Part shown: piece after piece, positions 51,101 to 60,530 of the stretch
Layout of the letters: every line of letters begins with the position of its first letter
How positions within the stretch are numbered: position 1 is the stretch's first letter
Assembly: GCF_001428385.1 (NCBI RefSeq)
Contig: NZ_LMSK01000002.1
Coordinates: 62,001 to 126,000 of the forward strand
Reading direction: 5' to 3'
Origin: Rhodanobacter sp. Soil772
GTDB lineage: Bacteria > Pseudomonadota > Gammaproteobacteria > Xanthomonadales > Rhodanobacteraceae
Length of the DNA stretch: 64,000 nucleotides
Notes under the pieces: model-generated
Told to the model about the DNA's origin: nothing
What the model saw: the letters and a program-made list of their open reading frames with translations, nothing else
The model's database searches: none
Translations under genes and position numbers: made by a program

Positions 51101-54100
51101 GGGGTAGTGGTCGCGCATGCCGATGATCTGCGCGGTGAGCGCGTCGACGTTCGGCAGTTGCGGCTCGGCCACGTCGAACTGGCCCATCACGTGATCGACC
51201 ACGTCGACCGACTGGCCCAGCAGTCGCACGCCATCGGACGACAGCGGCAGGTTGGCGGCGCGCAGACGCTTGAACAGGCCTTCCAGCGGCGACAGCAGCT
51301 GCGTCAGCAGCGGGATGTCGACCATCGCGATCGCACCGTGCAGCGTGTGCACGGCACGCAGCAATTCTTCGCCGATCGGCAATTCGTCGTCGCTGCGCTG
51401 GATCGCGGCACGGATGGTCTGCAGGTACTGCGCCACTTCGCTGCGCAGGATCTCCAGCAGCACCGGGTCCACCGGCGGCATCACCGGCATCGCCATGGCG
51501 TGCATGGATTCGGTCGGCTCATGCGCGGCAGCGGCGCTGCCCGCATCGGTCACGCCTGCCACCGGCACGGCTTCCACCGCCGCGTCGAGGCGCGGCACGC
51601 GCCGGCGCACGATGCGGCGCACCGTTTCCATGGCCTGCGGCGCATGGTCTTCCAGGCGCGCCTGATTGCCGGCAGCGAGCTGCTCGGCGGTGCGCATGAT
51701 CGCGCTGAGCGGTACGTTCGGCGCACCCTCGCCCTTGAGCGCGGCCAGCAGCTGCGGCAACGCATCGATCGCGTGCCGCACCAGCGCCTGCACGTTCGCG
51801 TTCGGCTCGATGGTGTTGTCCAGCACGCGGTTGAGCATGTCCTCCACTTTCCACGCGAACTCGCCCAGCGCGCCGGCACCGACCAGGCGGCCCGAGCCCT
51901 TCAGCGTGTGGAACGAACGGCGGATGCCGACCAGCGACGAAGTCTGCGCGGGATCGGCCAACCAGACCTTCTCGGCGCTGCGCAGGTTGTCGATCTCCTC
52001 CTGCATCTCCTCCAGGAAGATCTCGCGGATATCGTCGTCGATGCCCTCGGCGTTGACATTGAAACTGGTGTTCGCCGCCAGCGCATCGCGCACCGGCACC
52101 TGCTCGACCACCTCTTCCTCGACTTCGATCCAGTCGCCGTCGTCCTGCTCGTCGAACCCGAAGTGCTCCAGCTCGGCCGGCGGCGCGGTCGCCTCGGTCG
52201 GCGTCAGGCGCAGTCCATCCAGATCATGGGCGGATGCGACCGGCGTCCCGCTGTCGCCGACGAAAAGATGGGCCAGGTCGTCGCCCGGCATCAGGCTGAC
52301 GGATTCGGACAGCTCCGGATGCTCCTCGTCTCCGACCGCGTGCCCGGCAGGCGCTGCCGCTTCGGGCACGAAGGCCGCCGCGGATGCCGCGCGCGCCGAC
52401 GGCACCGGCCAGTAGCCGAGCAGGCCGAGGCTGTGTTCGGCCACGTCGAGGATGTGTTCCAGGCCGCCGCGATGCTCGCGCGCGGCCTCCAGGTAATACT
52501 CCAGCGCCGCCAGCGCATCGGCCAGGTGGTCCATCTGCGCACCGCTGGGCACGCGCCGGTCTTCCAGCAGTTCGTAACCGATGAAGCGGCCCACGCCCTG
52601 GGCCAGTTCGGCCGGCCGCGGCGACGACAGCATGCGCATGGCGCCGGCGACCTCGTCCATCAGGACCGGCGCACCGGCCAGCCGGTCGTGCTCCCAGCCG
52701 GATTCGACGAACGCGACGATCGCGTCCTTGACCCTGCCGGTATTGGCGATCGCTTCCTGCATCAACGTGGTGACGACGCCCAGCGCCTCGCTGCGCGGGA
52801 GGGCGTGCATCGTCTCGCCGGTAGCCGGCTCGTCTTCGGAGCCCAGGCTCTCGATGTGGTCGTCCAGCGACGCCTCGACGTAGAGCAGGGCGCCGGCGAC
52901 GTCGAGCAGGGTTTCCTCGTCGGCCGCGCGCATGCGGTTGGCGATCTCATCGAGCACGCGCCGCTGTTCGTTGACCACCCGGCGCGGCACCGCCAGCGCC
53001 AGCATGCCCAACGTGTCGCCGACGCGCTCGAGCACTTCGCCCTGCGCGGCCAGCTGTGCGGGATCACCGTTCTGCTGGCGCAGGAACAGGTCCAGCGCCT
53101 CCTTGACGCGCAACAGGTCGTCCTTCAGCGCGCGCGATACCGAGTCGAGCAGCGCGCGGTTGTGCCCGGCCATCGAGCCGCGGGCATGTTCCAGTTCGCC
53201 GGCATCGGGCAGCAGGCCGTCCAGCGCGTAGGTAGTGCGCAACAGCTCCATCTGCGGGCTGCGTTGCTTCGCCTGGGCCACGATGTAGAGCAGCTTGCAG
53301 GCCACGTCGTCCGCATCGCCGCCGCGCAGGCTGTCTTCGCCCTGCTCGATCAGCAGGCGAATGTTGCGGTCGACCCTGCCGATCAGCTGACGCACTTCGC
53401 CGGCGGAGCCCTTGAGGGAACCCTGTTCCAGGCCTTCCAGTACGCCGGCGGCGATCCACCACAGGCGCCGGCCATGCACGTGATGGCAGCGCGCGGTAAT
53501 CGCCAGCAGGGTCTTGCGCATGTTGACCAGCTGCTGCGCGGCATTCTGCCCGCGGAACCAGCCAAGCAATTGCTGCTGGAAGCGCAGGCGCAGGTCCACC
53601 AGCTCGCCGCGGTGCACCTCGGCATAGGCCTCGCTCATCGCCGCGGGTGCCTGCTCCGGCAGGAACGCGTCGAGGTTGGGATGGAACATCGCCGATTCGG
53701 GCAACGGTTCCTGTTCGCGGCTGGCACGCAGGTCGTTGAGCAGCGGCAGCAGCACCACCGGCACGTCGCGGTGGCCGCTGGACAGCCGTTCCAGATAGTC
53801 GGGCAGCTGCATCAGGCCGCGCATCAGCGCGGCATAGGCTTCCTCGCGATAGGCAACGTGGTCCTCAAGCAGGGCGATGGCGAGCGCCTCCATCTCCGCC
53901 GTCACCATCGCCGCGCCGTACAGCTCGACCATCTGCAAGGTGCCTTGCACCTGATGCAGGTGATCCGCGCAGGTGCGCATGTAATCGCGCTTGCCCGGAT
54001 TGTCGACGTACGACTCCAGGGCCTCGCGGGCGATCGACAAGGTGTCGTCGAGCTCCGGCTTGACCCACTGCAGCGTGGTGAAATCGATGTGGTCTTGAAG

Positions 54101-54106
54101 TCTCAT
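48125..54106 (-). CDS. chpA: Multi-Hpt chemosensory kinase ChpA/PilL
   Basis: ChpA is the CheA-type kinase of the twitching pathway. At 1993 residues it is among the largest proteins here. Histidine phosphotransfer sites with HTL(K/H)G are at His733, His920 and His1248; an N-terminal relative is at His51 (HQVQG). Between about 1092 and 1180 lies an Ala/Glu/Gln-rich set of 15-residue repeats. A CheA-type dimerisation region begins near 1385, the ATPase near 1555 (HMLRNAIAHGIE, then SDDGRGLNREA), a CheW domain near 1707, and a receiver ends the protein (DDSITMRK, phospho-Asp in LMLLDIEMPRMDG). It should phosphorylate PilG and PilH. PilK is absent from the locus. Confidence 0.95.
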   Translation of the reverse strand: MRLQDHIDFTTLQWVKPELDDTLSIAREALESYVDNPGKRDYMRTCADHLHQVQGTLQMVELYGAAMVTAEMEALAIALLEDHVAYREEAYAALMRGLMQLPDYLERLSSGHRDVPVVLLPLLNDLRASREQEPLPESAMFHPNLDAFLPEQAPAAMSEAYAEVHRGELVDLRLRFQQQLLGWFRGQNAAQQLVNMRKTLLAITARCHHVHGRRLWWIAAGVLEGLEQGSLKGSAGEVRQLIGRVDRNIRLLIEQGEDSLRGGDADDVACKLLYIVAQAKQRSPQMELLRTTYALDGLLPDAGELEHARGSMAGHNRALLDSVSRALKDDLLRVKEALDLFLRQQNGDPAQLAAQGEVLERVGDTLGMLALAVPRRVVNEQRRVLDEIANRMRAADEETLLDVAGALLYVEASLDDHIESLGSEDEPATGETMHALPRSEALGVVTTLMQEAIANTGRVKDAIVAFVESGWEHDRLAGAPVLMDEVAGAMRMLSSPRPAELAQGVGRFIGYELLEDRRVPSGAQMDHLADALAALEYYLEAAREHRGGLEHILDVAEHSLGLLGYWPVPSARAASAAAFVPEAAAPAGHAVGDEEHPELSESVSLMPGDDLAHLFVGDSGTPVASAHDLDGLRLTPTEATAPPAELEHFGFDEQDDGDWIEVEEEVVEQVPVRDALAANTSFNVNAEGIDDDIREIFLEEMQEEIDNLRSAEKVWLADPAQTSSLVGIRRSFHTLKGSGRLVGAGALGEFAWKVEDMLNRVLDNTIEPNANVQALVRHAIDALPQLLAALKGEGAPNVPLSAIMRTAEQLAAGNQARLEDHAPQAMETVRRIVRRRVPRLDAAVEAVPVAGVTDAGSAAAAHEPTESMHAMAMPVMPPVDPVLLEILRSEVAQYLQTIRAAIQRSDDELPIGEELLRAVHTLHGAIAMVDIPLLTQLLSPLEGLFKRLRAANLPLSSDGVRLLGQSVDVVDHVMGQFDVAEPQLPNVDALTAQIIGMRDHYPESKVAHVVFEPQADEAEPAEAVTAADHVGVDQAIMAASLEAGMVEVTAAQAEATSAEIPADAGDAAGVHPDEAHHAKVTAELVAALGAFEPEQAAAELAAAEKLAAEQAAAAQAAAEKLAAEQAAAAQAAAEQLAAEQAAAEQAAIEKLAAERAAAEQVAAKKLAAEQQAAAERAAASHATEEASGAPAQEPAYALAGSGQIDADLLEVFIDEAREILDHADDVLAQWHAEPTELAHVSELQRDLHTLKGGARIAGLVPVGDLSHATETLLEKPIRDASKTGPLIAALEASFDQLHALVQQVAQGHATDYPQAMIDHLLALAGETALADDVVPAASPMPAPMPVPAAPSSTVSAAGDLELPELMPEMEEEVRSSQEQIRVRADLLDSLVNHAGEVAIYRSRLEQQVAGYRFNLVELEQTVARLRSQLRMLEIETEAQIIARFQREHREAGLTAFDPLELDRYSQLQQYSRALAESVSDLVSIQNMLDELTRQAETLLIQQSRVSTELQDGLLRTRMLPFDTMVPNLRRTLRQAAQEQGKQAQLHVDGAHGEMDRNLLDRIKAPFEHMLRNAIAHGIETPAERRKAGKLAEGAVHITVAREATEVVVRVSDDGRGLNREAIRKRGIERGLLRAETKPTDNQLLSLITQTGFSTASQVTQLAGRGVGMDVVANEIKQLGGSLSIESEEGKGSTFILRLPFTLAVTQAILVRIGEATFAIPMTSVQGVARVNPDDLAALMAEDEPSFQYGNEAYGIHDLADLLGLPPGLPTEEEQQPLLLTRAGDLRAAIRIDAVLGSREIVVKSVGPQISSVPGLLGATIMGDGSVLIILDLAPLVRHGIIRREQRLSEGLSAVQAPVIEEVQVRPLVMVVDDSITMRKVTSRVLERHEYEVSTAKDGVDALEKLHERVPDLMLLDIEMPRMDGYELATHMKADPRLRDVPIIMITSRSGDKHRQRAFDIGVDRYLGKPYQEAELLVQIGEVLEQRAVEPIHD
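50570..50835. repeat. 45-bp tandem repeats coding for a helical linker in ChpA
   Basis: About five to six units of 15 residues with the pattern AAAEKLAAEQAAAAQ follow one another. The DNA is a degenerate 45-bp minisatellite. Copy number could vary between strains. The helix would separate the N-terminal Hpt sites from the third. Confidence 0.8.
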
Positions 54107-54209
54107 GCGCCTCTCTCAACGGTTGCACAACGCAAGCATCCTGCAACCAGCGAGACTGCCCCCTGTCTTGTGCTTTTCTCAATCGGGCCAGGAATCAGCC
54201 CGGCCGATG

Positions 54210-56240
54210 TCAACCCGGTAACTTGAAATGCGCCACCGAGCGCCGCAGGTCGCTCGCCAGCTGCGCCAGCGTACCGATCGAGTCGGCGGTCTGGCTCGCG
54301 CCTTGCGAGGTCTGCGAGGTGATCTCCTGAATCGCGTTCATTGACACCGAAATATCGGTCGCCGCCGCGGACTGCTCGCGCGCCGCGGTGGAGATGTTCT
54401 GAATCAGCGCGGACAGATCGTGCGAGACGCGCTCGATATCGCCCAGCGCGCTGCCGGCGTCCTCCGCCAGGCGCGCACCGGCGACCACCTCGGCGGTGGT
54501 CTGTTCCATCGAGTTCACCGCTTCGTTGGTATCGGACTGAATCGTCTGCACCAGCGTCTCGATGCGCTTGGTCGCGCTGGTCGAGCGTTCCGCCAGTCGC
54601 TGCACTTCGTCCGCCACCACCGCGAAACCGCGGCCCGCTTCGCCGGCCGAAGCCGCCTGGATCGCCGCGTTCAACGCCAGGATGTTGGTCTGCTCGGCGA
54701 TGTCGTTGATCAGCTCCACGATCGAGCCGATCTCCTGCGAGGATTCGCCCAGCCGCTTGATGCGCTTGGAAGTCTCCTGGATCTGGTCGCGGATCGAGTC
54801 CATGCCGGAGATCGTCTCGCGCACCACCTCGGCGCCGTGCGAGGCGATCTTCACCGAGCGCTCGGCCACGTCGGCCGACTCGGCGGAATTCTTCGACACG
54901 TCATCCATCGAGCTGGCGATCTGGTTGATCGCCGAGGTCGCGGTGCTGATCTGCTGCGCCTGCTGCTCGGCCGCATTCGCCAGGTGGCGGGCGGTGGTCT
55001 GGCTTTCCTGCGCCGAGGACGACACCTGCTCGGAGGTCTCGTTGATGGTGGTCACCAGTGAACGCAGCTCGTCGATGGCGTAGTTCACCGAGTCGGCGAT
55101 CGCGCCGGTGATGTCCTCCGACACCGTGGTCTTCACGGTCAGGTCGCCTTCCGCCAGCGAGCCCATCTCGTCCAGCAGGCGCATGATCGCCTCCTGGTTG
55201 CGCTGGTTCAGCTCGGTACTCTGGGCGAACCGGCGACGCTGGTCGCGCACCAGGGTAATGACCAGCAACAGGGCGAACGCCACCGCGGCGATCGCACCGA
55301 GCAGGCCCCACCACACGTTCGGGAACAGCCGGCGCAGCGGCAGCTTGCCGATCTGCTCGGACAGGTCGTTCGCGCGCAACAGCACGGTCTGCGAATCCAG
55401 CGAGGCCTGGTTGCCCGCGCGCTTCACGTCGGCGATGTTGCCGGCGGCGGCGACCAGCTTGGCCACCGGATCGGCCAGCTGGGCCCAGCTGGTGTCCATG
55501 TCGGTGAGGATCTTGCGCGCATTGGCGTCGTTGATCGGCCGCACGCCGCTGTCGGGGTTGCCCTCGATCAGGCCCTTCAACACGTTGCCGTACAACTGCG
55601 CGTCGCGGGACAGGCCATCGGCCGCCGACTGGGCGCTGTCGCCACCCTGCAACACTTCCTGCACGCGGCGGATGATGCGGTCGGCGGACAGCATCTGGCG
55701 CGAGGTGCCCAGCATCTGTTCGGAGCTGCCGTTGCGCTGCTGCAGGATGTTGACCACCTGCTCCATGCTCGAGTTGAGCAGGGGCATCTGCTGCGAAAGG
55801 GTGCCGGCGCGTTGCCCCGAATCGAGCACCACCGCCTTGTTGGAGAGGATCTTGCCGATGTCGGCGTCGAGCTGTTTCCAGGAGGTGTCCAGCGCGCTCA
55901 CGGCGCGGCCGGCGGGCGTGGCGTTGTTGTCCGAGTACGGCTGCATGCCGCTCTTGGGATCGCCCTTGATCAGCCGCTGCACGGCGGAGTCGATGGCGTT
56001 GCGGGTGGATTCGAGCTCCTTGAAGGAGTCGGTGTTGCCGTCCGCCGATTCCAGCGCGAATTTCGCCGTCTGCTGTGACAGCACCTGGATCTGCGTGGTC
56101 AACGCGATCGCCTGGCGATCTTCACCGTTCTTCTGGTTGAGCAGGAAGAAATCCAGCGCCGCGAAGCCGATCGCAATCAGCAGCAGGACAATGAGTGCGG
56201 TGTAACCGCGTTCCCTGCTGACGCCCCCTGTAGTGCTCAT
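54210..56240 (-). CDS. pilJ: Twitching-motility chemoreceptor PilJ
   Basis: PilJ is the methyl-accepting receptor of the Pil-Chp system. The 676-residue protein has an N-terminal helix ([20 protein letters not shown]) and a periplasmic part with two related PilJ-type modules. Around 310-335 lies the second helix ([20 protein letters not shown]), then a HAMP linker and a long coiled-coil signalling domain. Its hairpin tip includes [20 protein letters not shown] chose ATG at 56240 ([16 protein letters not shown]) because GAGG lies five bases upstream; a GTG two codons earlier overlaps that site. It follows pilI and precedes chpA by 103 bases. Confidence 0.96.
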   Translation of the reverse strand: MSTTGGVSRERGYTALIVLLLIAIGFAALDFFLLNQKNGEDRQAIALTTQIQVLSQQTAKFALESADGNTDSFKELESTRNAIDSAVQRLIKGDPKSGMQPYSDNNATPAGRAVSALDTSWKQLDADIGKILSNKAVVLDSGQRAGTLSQQMPLLNSSMEQVVNILQQRNGSSEQMLGTSRQMLSADRIIRRVQEVLQGGDSAQSAADGLSRDAQLYGNVLKGLIEGNPDSGVRPINDANARKILTDMDTSWAQLADPVAKLVAAAGNIADVKRAGNQASLDSQTVLLRANDLSEQIGKLPLRRLFPNVWWGLLGAIAAVAFALLLVITLVRDQRRRFAQSTELNQRNQEAIMRLLDEMGSLAEGDLTVKTTVSEDITGAIADSVNYAIDELRSLVTTINETSEQVSSSAQESQTTARHLANAAEQQAQQISTATSAINQIASSMDDVSKNSAESADVAERSVKIASHGAEVVRETISGMDSIRDQIQETSKRIKRLGESSQEIGSIVELINDIAEQTNILALNAAIQAASAGEAGRGFAVVADEVQRLAERSTSATKRIETLVQTIQSDTNEAVNSMEQTTAEVVAGARLAEDAGSALGDIERVSHDLSALIQNISTAAREQSAAATDISVSMNAIQEITSQTSQGASQTADSIGTLAQLASDLRRSVAHFKLPG

Positions 56241-56369
56241 GTTCACCTCATCCGTCTAACTGATTACGCCGCCAGCCCCGCGAAGCGAGTACTGGCCAGG
56301 GAATGTTTGTCCCAAATTTCCGGCCCACGCGGGCACCGGCCCTTCATGTCACTGCAGCCTGCCCCGGCG

Positions 56370-56909
56370 TCAGGCCGCGGCTTGCCGGAAATCCGGTGCG
56401 CGCACCAGCCGGTTCATGCTGAAAATCGCCAATTGCTGCTCACCCACCCGGCTGTCGACGAAGCGGGCGAGTCGCGGATCGTCCTCCTGCCCCGCCTCGC
56501 GCCGCTGTTCCTCGTCCACCGTGCGCTGGCCGAACACCTCGTCCACCAGCAGCGCCACGTTGCCGCCGCCCTGGCGTACCACCAGCAGGCGGGCACGATC
56601 GGTGTGCTGCGTGCGTTCGCCGAACAGGAAGCGGCCGAAATCGATCACCGGCACCAGGTTGCCGCGCACGTTGGCCACGCCGAGCAACCACGGCTGGGTG
56701 CCCGGCACCGGGGTCAGCATTGGCACCGCCAGCAACTCGTTGATCTCGTCGATACCGCTGACCAGCAGGCGCGAACCGACCCGGAAACCGATCCCGCGCC
56801 ACAACCCGGGCGCCTCGAACTTGTCCTGCGTATCCGACGCATGCCCCAACGACAGCCGCTCGTAGCGGGCCAGGATCTCGAAGGGAGTGCGGTTGACGGG
56901 CTGGTTCAT
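56370..56909 (-). CDS. pilI: CheW-like adaptor PilI
   Basis: PilI couples PilJ to ChpA. The 179-residue protein is a single CheW domain (GFRVGSRLLVSGIDEINELL, LLGVANVRGNLVPVIDFGRF, then LLVVRQGGGNVALLVDEVFG). The ATG at 56909 overlaps the pilH stop by four bases (ATGA). It is the third gene of the cluster. The C-terminal segment (MNRLVRAPDFRQAAA) is typical of PilI. Confidence 0.94.
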   Translation of the reverse strand: MNQPVNRTPFEILARYERLSLGHASDTQDKFEAPGLWRGIGFRVGSRLLVSGIDEINELLAVPMLTPVPGTQPWLLGVANVRGNLVPVIDFGRFLFGERTQHTDRARLLVVRQGGGNVALLVDEVFGQRTVDEEQRREAGQEDDPRLARFVDSRVGEQQLAIFSMNRLVRAPDFRQAAA

Positions 56910-57277
56910 TTCTCGCTCGGCAGCAATTCGTTGATGCAGGCCAGCAGCTCTTTCTCGTTCACCGGCTTGGTGATGAACGCACGGGCGCCCTGGCGCAAAC
57001 CCCACACGCGGTCGGTTTCCATCGACTTGGTGGTGATCATCACGATCGGCACGTTCTGGGTTTTCGGGTCGCGCGTGAGCGTGCGCGTGGCCTGGAAACC
57101 GTTCATGCCGGGCATGATCACGTCCATGATGACCAGGTCGGGCAGGTCGGCGCGCACGCGCTCGATGCCTTCCTCGGCCGTGCTGACGGCGGCGACCTGG
57201 TGCCCGGCCCGTTCAAGCAGCGTGGTGAACACGCGCACGTCGGTCGGCGAATCGTCGATGATAAGAATAGTGGCCAC
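56906..57277 (-). CDS. pilH: Response regulator PilH
   Basis: PilH is a single-domain receiver that opposes or modulates PilG in twitching control, thought to act on pilus retraction or as phosphate sink. The 123-residue protein has ILIIDDSPTDVRVF, phospho-acceptor Asp in LVIMDVIMPGMNGFQ, Thr in PIVMITTKSM and Lys in AFITKPVNEKEL. It lies 22 bases downstream of pilG and overlaps pilI by four bases. Confidence 0.96.
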   Translation of the reverse strand: MATILIIDDSPTDVRVFTTLLERAGHQVAAVSTAEEGIERVRADLPDLVIMDVIMPGMNGFQATRTLTRDPKTQNVPIVMITTKSMETDRVWGLRQGARAFITKPVNEKELLACINELLPSEK

Positions 57278-57299
57278 AGGTCCCCCTCAGAATCTGCAG

Positions 57300-57710
57300 T
57301 CAGTGGCTCGATACCGTGCTGACGTGGCGATGGATGGCACCAAGCAGTTCGTCCCGCGTGAACGGCTTGGTCAGATACTGCTCGGCACCGACGATGCGGC
57401 CGCGCGCCTTGTCGAACAGGCCGTCCTTGGAAGACAGCATGATCACCGGCGTGGCGCGGAACTGCGGATTGTTCTTGATCAGCGCGCAGGTCTGATAGCC
57501 ATCCAGCCGCGGCATCATGATGTCGACGAAGATGATGGCAGGCTTCTGGTCGGAGATCTTGGCCAATGCCTCGAAGCCGTCGACGGCGGTCAACACCTCG
57601 CAACCCTCTTTTTTCAGCAGGGTTTCCGCCGTGCGGCGGATGGTCTTCGAGTCATCGATCACCATGACCTTGAGACCAGCCAAGTCATTAGCACTCACGT
57701 TCAAATCCAC
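57300..57710 (-). CDS. pilG: Response regulator PilG
   Basis: PilG is the receiver that, when phosphorylated by ChpA, promotes pilus extension and raises cAMP in Pseudomonas. The 136-residue protein is very similar to PilG there: GLKVMVIDDSKTIRRTAETL, IIFVDIMMPRLDGYQTC, PVIMLSSKDGLFDKA and GAEQYLTKPFTRDELLGAI. The start is GTG at 57710, preceded by GGGGGAG; a TTG two codons on is an alternative. It heads the pil-chp operon, whose promoter should lie at 57711-57900. Confidence 0.95.
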   Translation of the reverse strand: MDLNVSANDLAGLKVMVIDDSKTIRRTAETLLKKEGCEVLTAVDGFEALAKISDQKPAIIFVDIMMPRLDGYQTCALIKNNPQFRATPVIMLSSKDGLFDKARGRIVGAEQYLTKPFTRDELLGAIHRHVSTVSSH

Positions 57711-58064
57711 TTACTCCCCCTGCGGCCCGCCCCGAGCTCAGGATAGGCACCAAGACATGCAACAGCCATGCCGGATGGTGCGCATGTAAAAAATGTCGAA
57801 AAACGAGCCACCGGCAACCGCTCTGTGGCGGCAAACCCGATGGCTTTGCTGTTTACTGCCTGCCCGCCGAGACTGTCAAGCGATAATCACCCGTGCTGCC
57901 GGCCGGTCGCACAAGATGACCCATATTGGCACCATCTGGCTACCGGTGACAGCGGCCGGACGTCAGGCTTGCCGCAATTCGATGGCTCGACGACCATCCG
58001 CCTTTAGTATAACGGCCTGACGATGCCTGCCCGCCCCACGGGCCACCACCCACGGAGAACCACC
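57711..58064. other. Divergent promoter region between pilG and gshB
   Basis: The 354 bases are less GC-rich than their surroundings and contain A/T stretches (TGTAAAAAATGTCGAAAAACG at 57785-57805, TTTAGTATAACGG near 58003-58015). They must hold the promoters of the pil-chp operon and of gshB. I see no gene or RNA there. TTTAGTATAA close to gshB is a plausible -10 region on the plus strand. Confidence 0.6.
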
Positions 58065-59042
58065 ATGACCCTTTCGGTCGGCGTGCTGATGGACCCCATC
58101 GGCGCGATCAAGATGGTCAAGGACACCAGCTTCGCGATGCTGCTGGAGGCGCAGCGCCGCGGCCATTCGCTGCATTACTTCGAACAGGGCGACTTGGCCC
58201 TGCGCGACGGCGCGCCATGGGCCAGGATCGCCTCGCTTGAGGTGCGCGAGGATCCGCAGCACTGGTACACGCTGGGCCCGACGCAGTGGCGCGACCTGCG
58301 CGAACTCGACGTGGTGCTGATGCGCAAGGACCCGCCGGTCGACGCCCAGTTCATCTACGACACGATGGTGCTGGAAGCGGCCCAGCGCGGCGGCGTGGCG
58401 GTGATCAACGACCCGCGCTCGCTGCGCGACTGCAACGAGAAATTGTTCGCACTGGCGTTTCCGTCATGCATCGCGCCGACCCTGGTATCCCGCGACGCCG
58501 GCGAACTGCGCCGGTTCACCGCCGAACATGGCGAAGTGGTGCTGAAACCACTGGACGGCATGGGTGGGCGCGGCATCTTCCGGGTCAAGGCCGGCGACAG
58601 CAACCTCAACTCCATGCTGGAAACCCTGCTCGGCGGCGACGCCCACGGCGCCGGGCGACAATTCACGATCGCGCAGAAATACATCCCCGAGATCACTGCC
58701 GGCGACAAGCGCATCCTGGTGGTCGACGGCGAACCGGTGCCGTATGCGCTCGCGCGCATCCCTCAGGGCGACGAATTCCGCGGCAACCTGGCCGCCGGCG
58801 GCCGCGGCGTCGGCGTGCCCTTGTCCGAGCGCGATCGCTGGATCGTGAGCCAGGTGGCGCCCGAACTGCGCCGACGCGGCCTGCTGTTCGTGGGGCTGGA
58901 CGTGATCGGCGACTACCTGACCGAGATCAACGTCACATCCCCGACCTGCGTGCGTGAACTCGACGCGCAGTTCGGGCTTAACATTGCCGGCCAGCTGTTC
59001 GACGTCATCGAGCAGCACGCCACCGGAAACCGCAAAGCGTGA
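58065..59042 (+). CDS. gshB: Glutathione synthetase
   Basis: GshB joins gamma-glutamylcysteine and glycine. The 325-residue protein has the N-terminal MTLSVGVLMDPIGAIK, the Lys/Gly-rich ATP-grasp segment VVLKPLDGMGGRGIFRVK and the metal site GLDVIGDYLTEINVTSPT near 275-292. ATG at 58065 follows CGGAGAA by six bases. It overlaps tonB by four bases (GTGA). The order pilG-gshB-tonB is as in other xanthomonads. Confidence 0.96.
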   Translation: MTLSVGVLMDPIGAIKMVKDTSFAMLLEAQRRGHSLHYFEQGDLALRDGAPWARIASLEVREDPQHWYTLGPTQWRDLRELDVVLMRKDPPVDAQFIYDTMVLEAAQRGGVAVINDPRSLRDCNEKLFALAFPSCIAPTLVSRDAGELRRFTAEHGEVVLKPLDGMGGRGIFRVKAGDSNLNSMLETLLGGDAHGAGRQFTIAQKYIPEITAGDKRILVVDGEPVPYALARIPQGDEFRGNLAAGGRGVGVPLSERDRWIVSQVAPELRRRGLLFVGLDVIGDYLTEINVTSPTCVRELDAQFGLNIAGQLFDVIEQHATGNRKA

Positions 59043-59908
59043 GCGCCACCGCAACCGTCAATTCTCCACCCGACCCGATCGGTGCCACCTTGCTGTTCTC
59101 GCTGTTGCTGCACGGCGTGCTGCTGCTGGGCATCACGTTCCATTTCGTGAAGCCCACGCCGAGCCTGCCCACGCTGGACGTGACCCTGGTCAACGTGGCC
59201 AACCAGCAGGCGCCGGACAAGGCGGATTTCCTGGCCCAGGCCAACAACACCGGCGGCGGCCAGAGCGATCGCGCCGCGCGGCCGTCGGACTTGTTTTCCG
59301 GCGCGATCCCGAAGCCCGACCCCGGCATCGCGGCGCAACCGGTCGAAGCCACCACGCCGCGGCCGCGCGAGGCCACCCCGACGCGCATGGTCACCACCCG
59401 CGGCGCCACCGATTTCCGCGTGACCAGCGACACCGCACGCACCCAGGTCGACCCGCAGGAGCAGGCCCCGACCGCCGAGGAACTGAAGCGCCAGCAGGCG
59501 ATCGCCCAGCTCGCCGCCGAATTGCGCCAGAAGAAGGTGGCGTACGCCAAGCGGCCGAAGGTCAAGTACCTCACCGCCAGCACCCGGGAATACGCCTACG
59601 CCGCCTACATGCGCGGCTGGTCCGACCGCGTGGAGCGGGTCGGCAACCTCAACTACCCGGAAGAAGCGCGCCGCCGCAGCCTGCATGGCGACGTGCTGCT
59701 CACGGTGGTGCTCAACCTCGACGGCAGCATCAAGAGCATCGAGGTGATCCAGAGTTCCGGCCAGAAGGTGCTGGACGCCGCCGCCGAGCGCATCGTGCGC
59801 CTGGCCGCGCCGTTCCCGCCGGCGCCCAGAAGCGCGGAGCGCATCGACGAGCTCAACATCACCCGCACCTGGCGCTTCCAGCCAAACAACGTGCTGCAGA
59901 CTCGCTGA
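59039..59908 (+). CDS. tonB: Energy transducer TonB
   Basis: TonB transmits proton-motive force to outer-membrane receptors. The 289-residue protein has an N-terminal anchor (GATLLFSLLLHGVLLLGITF) with the SLLLHG His conserved in TonB. A Pro/Gln-rich periplasmic segment follows, then the C-terminal TonB domain from about 200 (VGNLNYPEEARRRSLHGDVL, LNLDGSIKSIEVIQSSG). The start is GTG at 59039. It could energise the receptor at 21714. ExbB and ExbD genes are not in this window. The linkage with gshB suggests a housekeeping TonB. Confidence 0.93.
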   Translation: MSATATVNSPPDPIGATLLFSLLLHGVLLLGITFHFVKPTPSLPTLDVTLVNVANQQAPDKADFLAQANNTGGGQSDRAARPSDLFSGAIPKPDPGIAAQPVEATTPRPREATPTRMVTTRGATDFRVTSDTARTQVDPQEQAPTAEELKRQQAIAQLAAELRQKKVAYAKRPKVKYLTASTREYAYAAYMRGWSDRVERVGNLNYPEEARRRSLHGDVLLTVVLNLDGSIKSIEVIQSSGQKVLDAAAERIVRLAAPFPPAPRSAERIDELNITRTWRFQPNNVLQTR

Positions 59909-59960
59909 ACGGGGGCACCGACCTTCCGCGCACGGCGCGCGCTGCGCTTACAATGCGCGC

Positions 59961-60530
59961 ATGACCGCCGTGCAGCCCTCCACCCTCACCGGGCATTTCC
60001 TGATCGCCATGCCGAACCTGGCCGATCCGCCGTTTTCGCGCGGCGTGGCGCTGCTGTGCCAGCACGACGAGGACGGCGCGGTCGGCCTGCTGGTGAACCA
60101 GTTGTCCGAATACCGCCTGGGCGACGTGCTGTCGCAGATGAAACTGGAATGCATGGACAGCGAACTGGCCGACGCGCCGGTGCTGATCGGCGGCCCGGTG
60201 CAGCAGGAACGCGGCTTCGTGCTGCATCGCGAGCCCGGCAGCTGGGATTCCAGCTACCGCATCAACGACCACTGGTCGGTCACCACCTCGCGCGACATCC
60301 TGATCGCGATGGCCGCCGGCGAAGGCCCGCGCCAGGCGATCATGGTGCTCGGCTACGCCGGCTGGGACGCCGGCCAGCTGGAGCAGGAACTGATGGCGAA
60401 CGCGTGGCTCACCGCCGAGGCCTGCGGTCGGGTGGTGTTCGACACTCCGCTGGAGGAACGCTGGAGCGCCGCCGCCGGCCTGGTCGGGGTCGACCCGCGT
60501 CAGTTGTCCGGCTATGCGGGTCACGCATGA
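59961..60530 (+). CDS. algH: YqgE/AlgH family protein
   Basis: The 189-residue protein matches the YqgE/AlgH family throughout (LTGHFLIAMPNLADPPFSRG, LLVNQLSEYRLGDVL, VLIGGPVQQERGFVLH, IMVLGYAGWDAGQLEQEL). Structure is known for relatives; the role is not, though AlgH affects alginate and other traits in Pseudomonas. It overlaps ruvX by four bases, a conserved pairing. Confidence 0.95.
   Translation: MTAVQPSTLTGHFLIAMPNLADPPFSRGVALLCQHDEDGAVGLLVNQLSEYRLGDVLSQMKLECMDSELADAPVLIGGPVQQERGFVLHREPGSWDSSYRINDHWSVTTSRDILIAMAAGEGPRQAIMVLGYAGWDAGQLEQELMANAWLTAEACGRVVFDTPLEERWSAAAGLVGVDPRQLSGYAGHA

Noticed and set aside
47591..54226. Very long plus-strand open frame antisense to chpA and chpB
   Set aside because: It is an artefact of high G+C and codon bias; the minus-strand frame has clear Hpt, ATPase, CheW and receiver domains, while the antisense translation has no recognisable fold.
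57711..58064. A small gene in the pilG-gshB gap
   Set aside because: Short open frames exist but none has a good ribosome site or protein-like composition; the region is better explained by two promoters.
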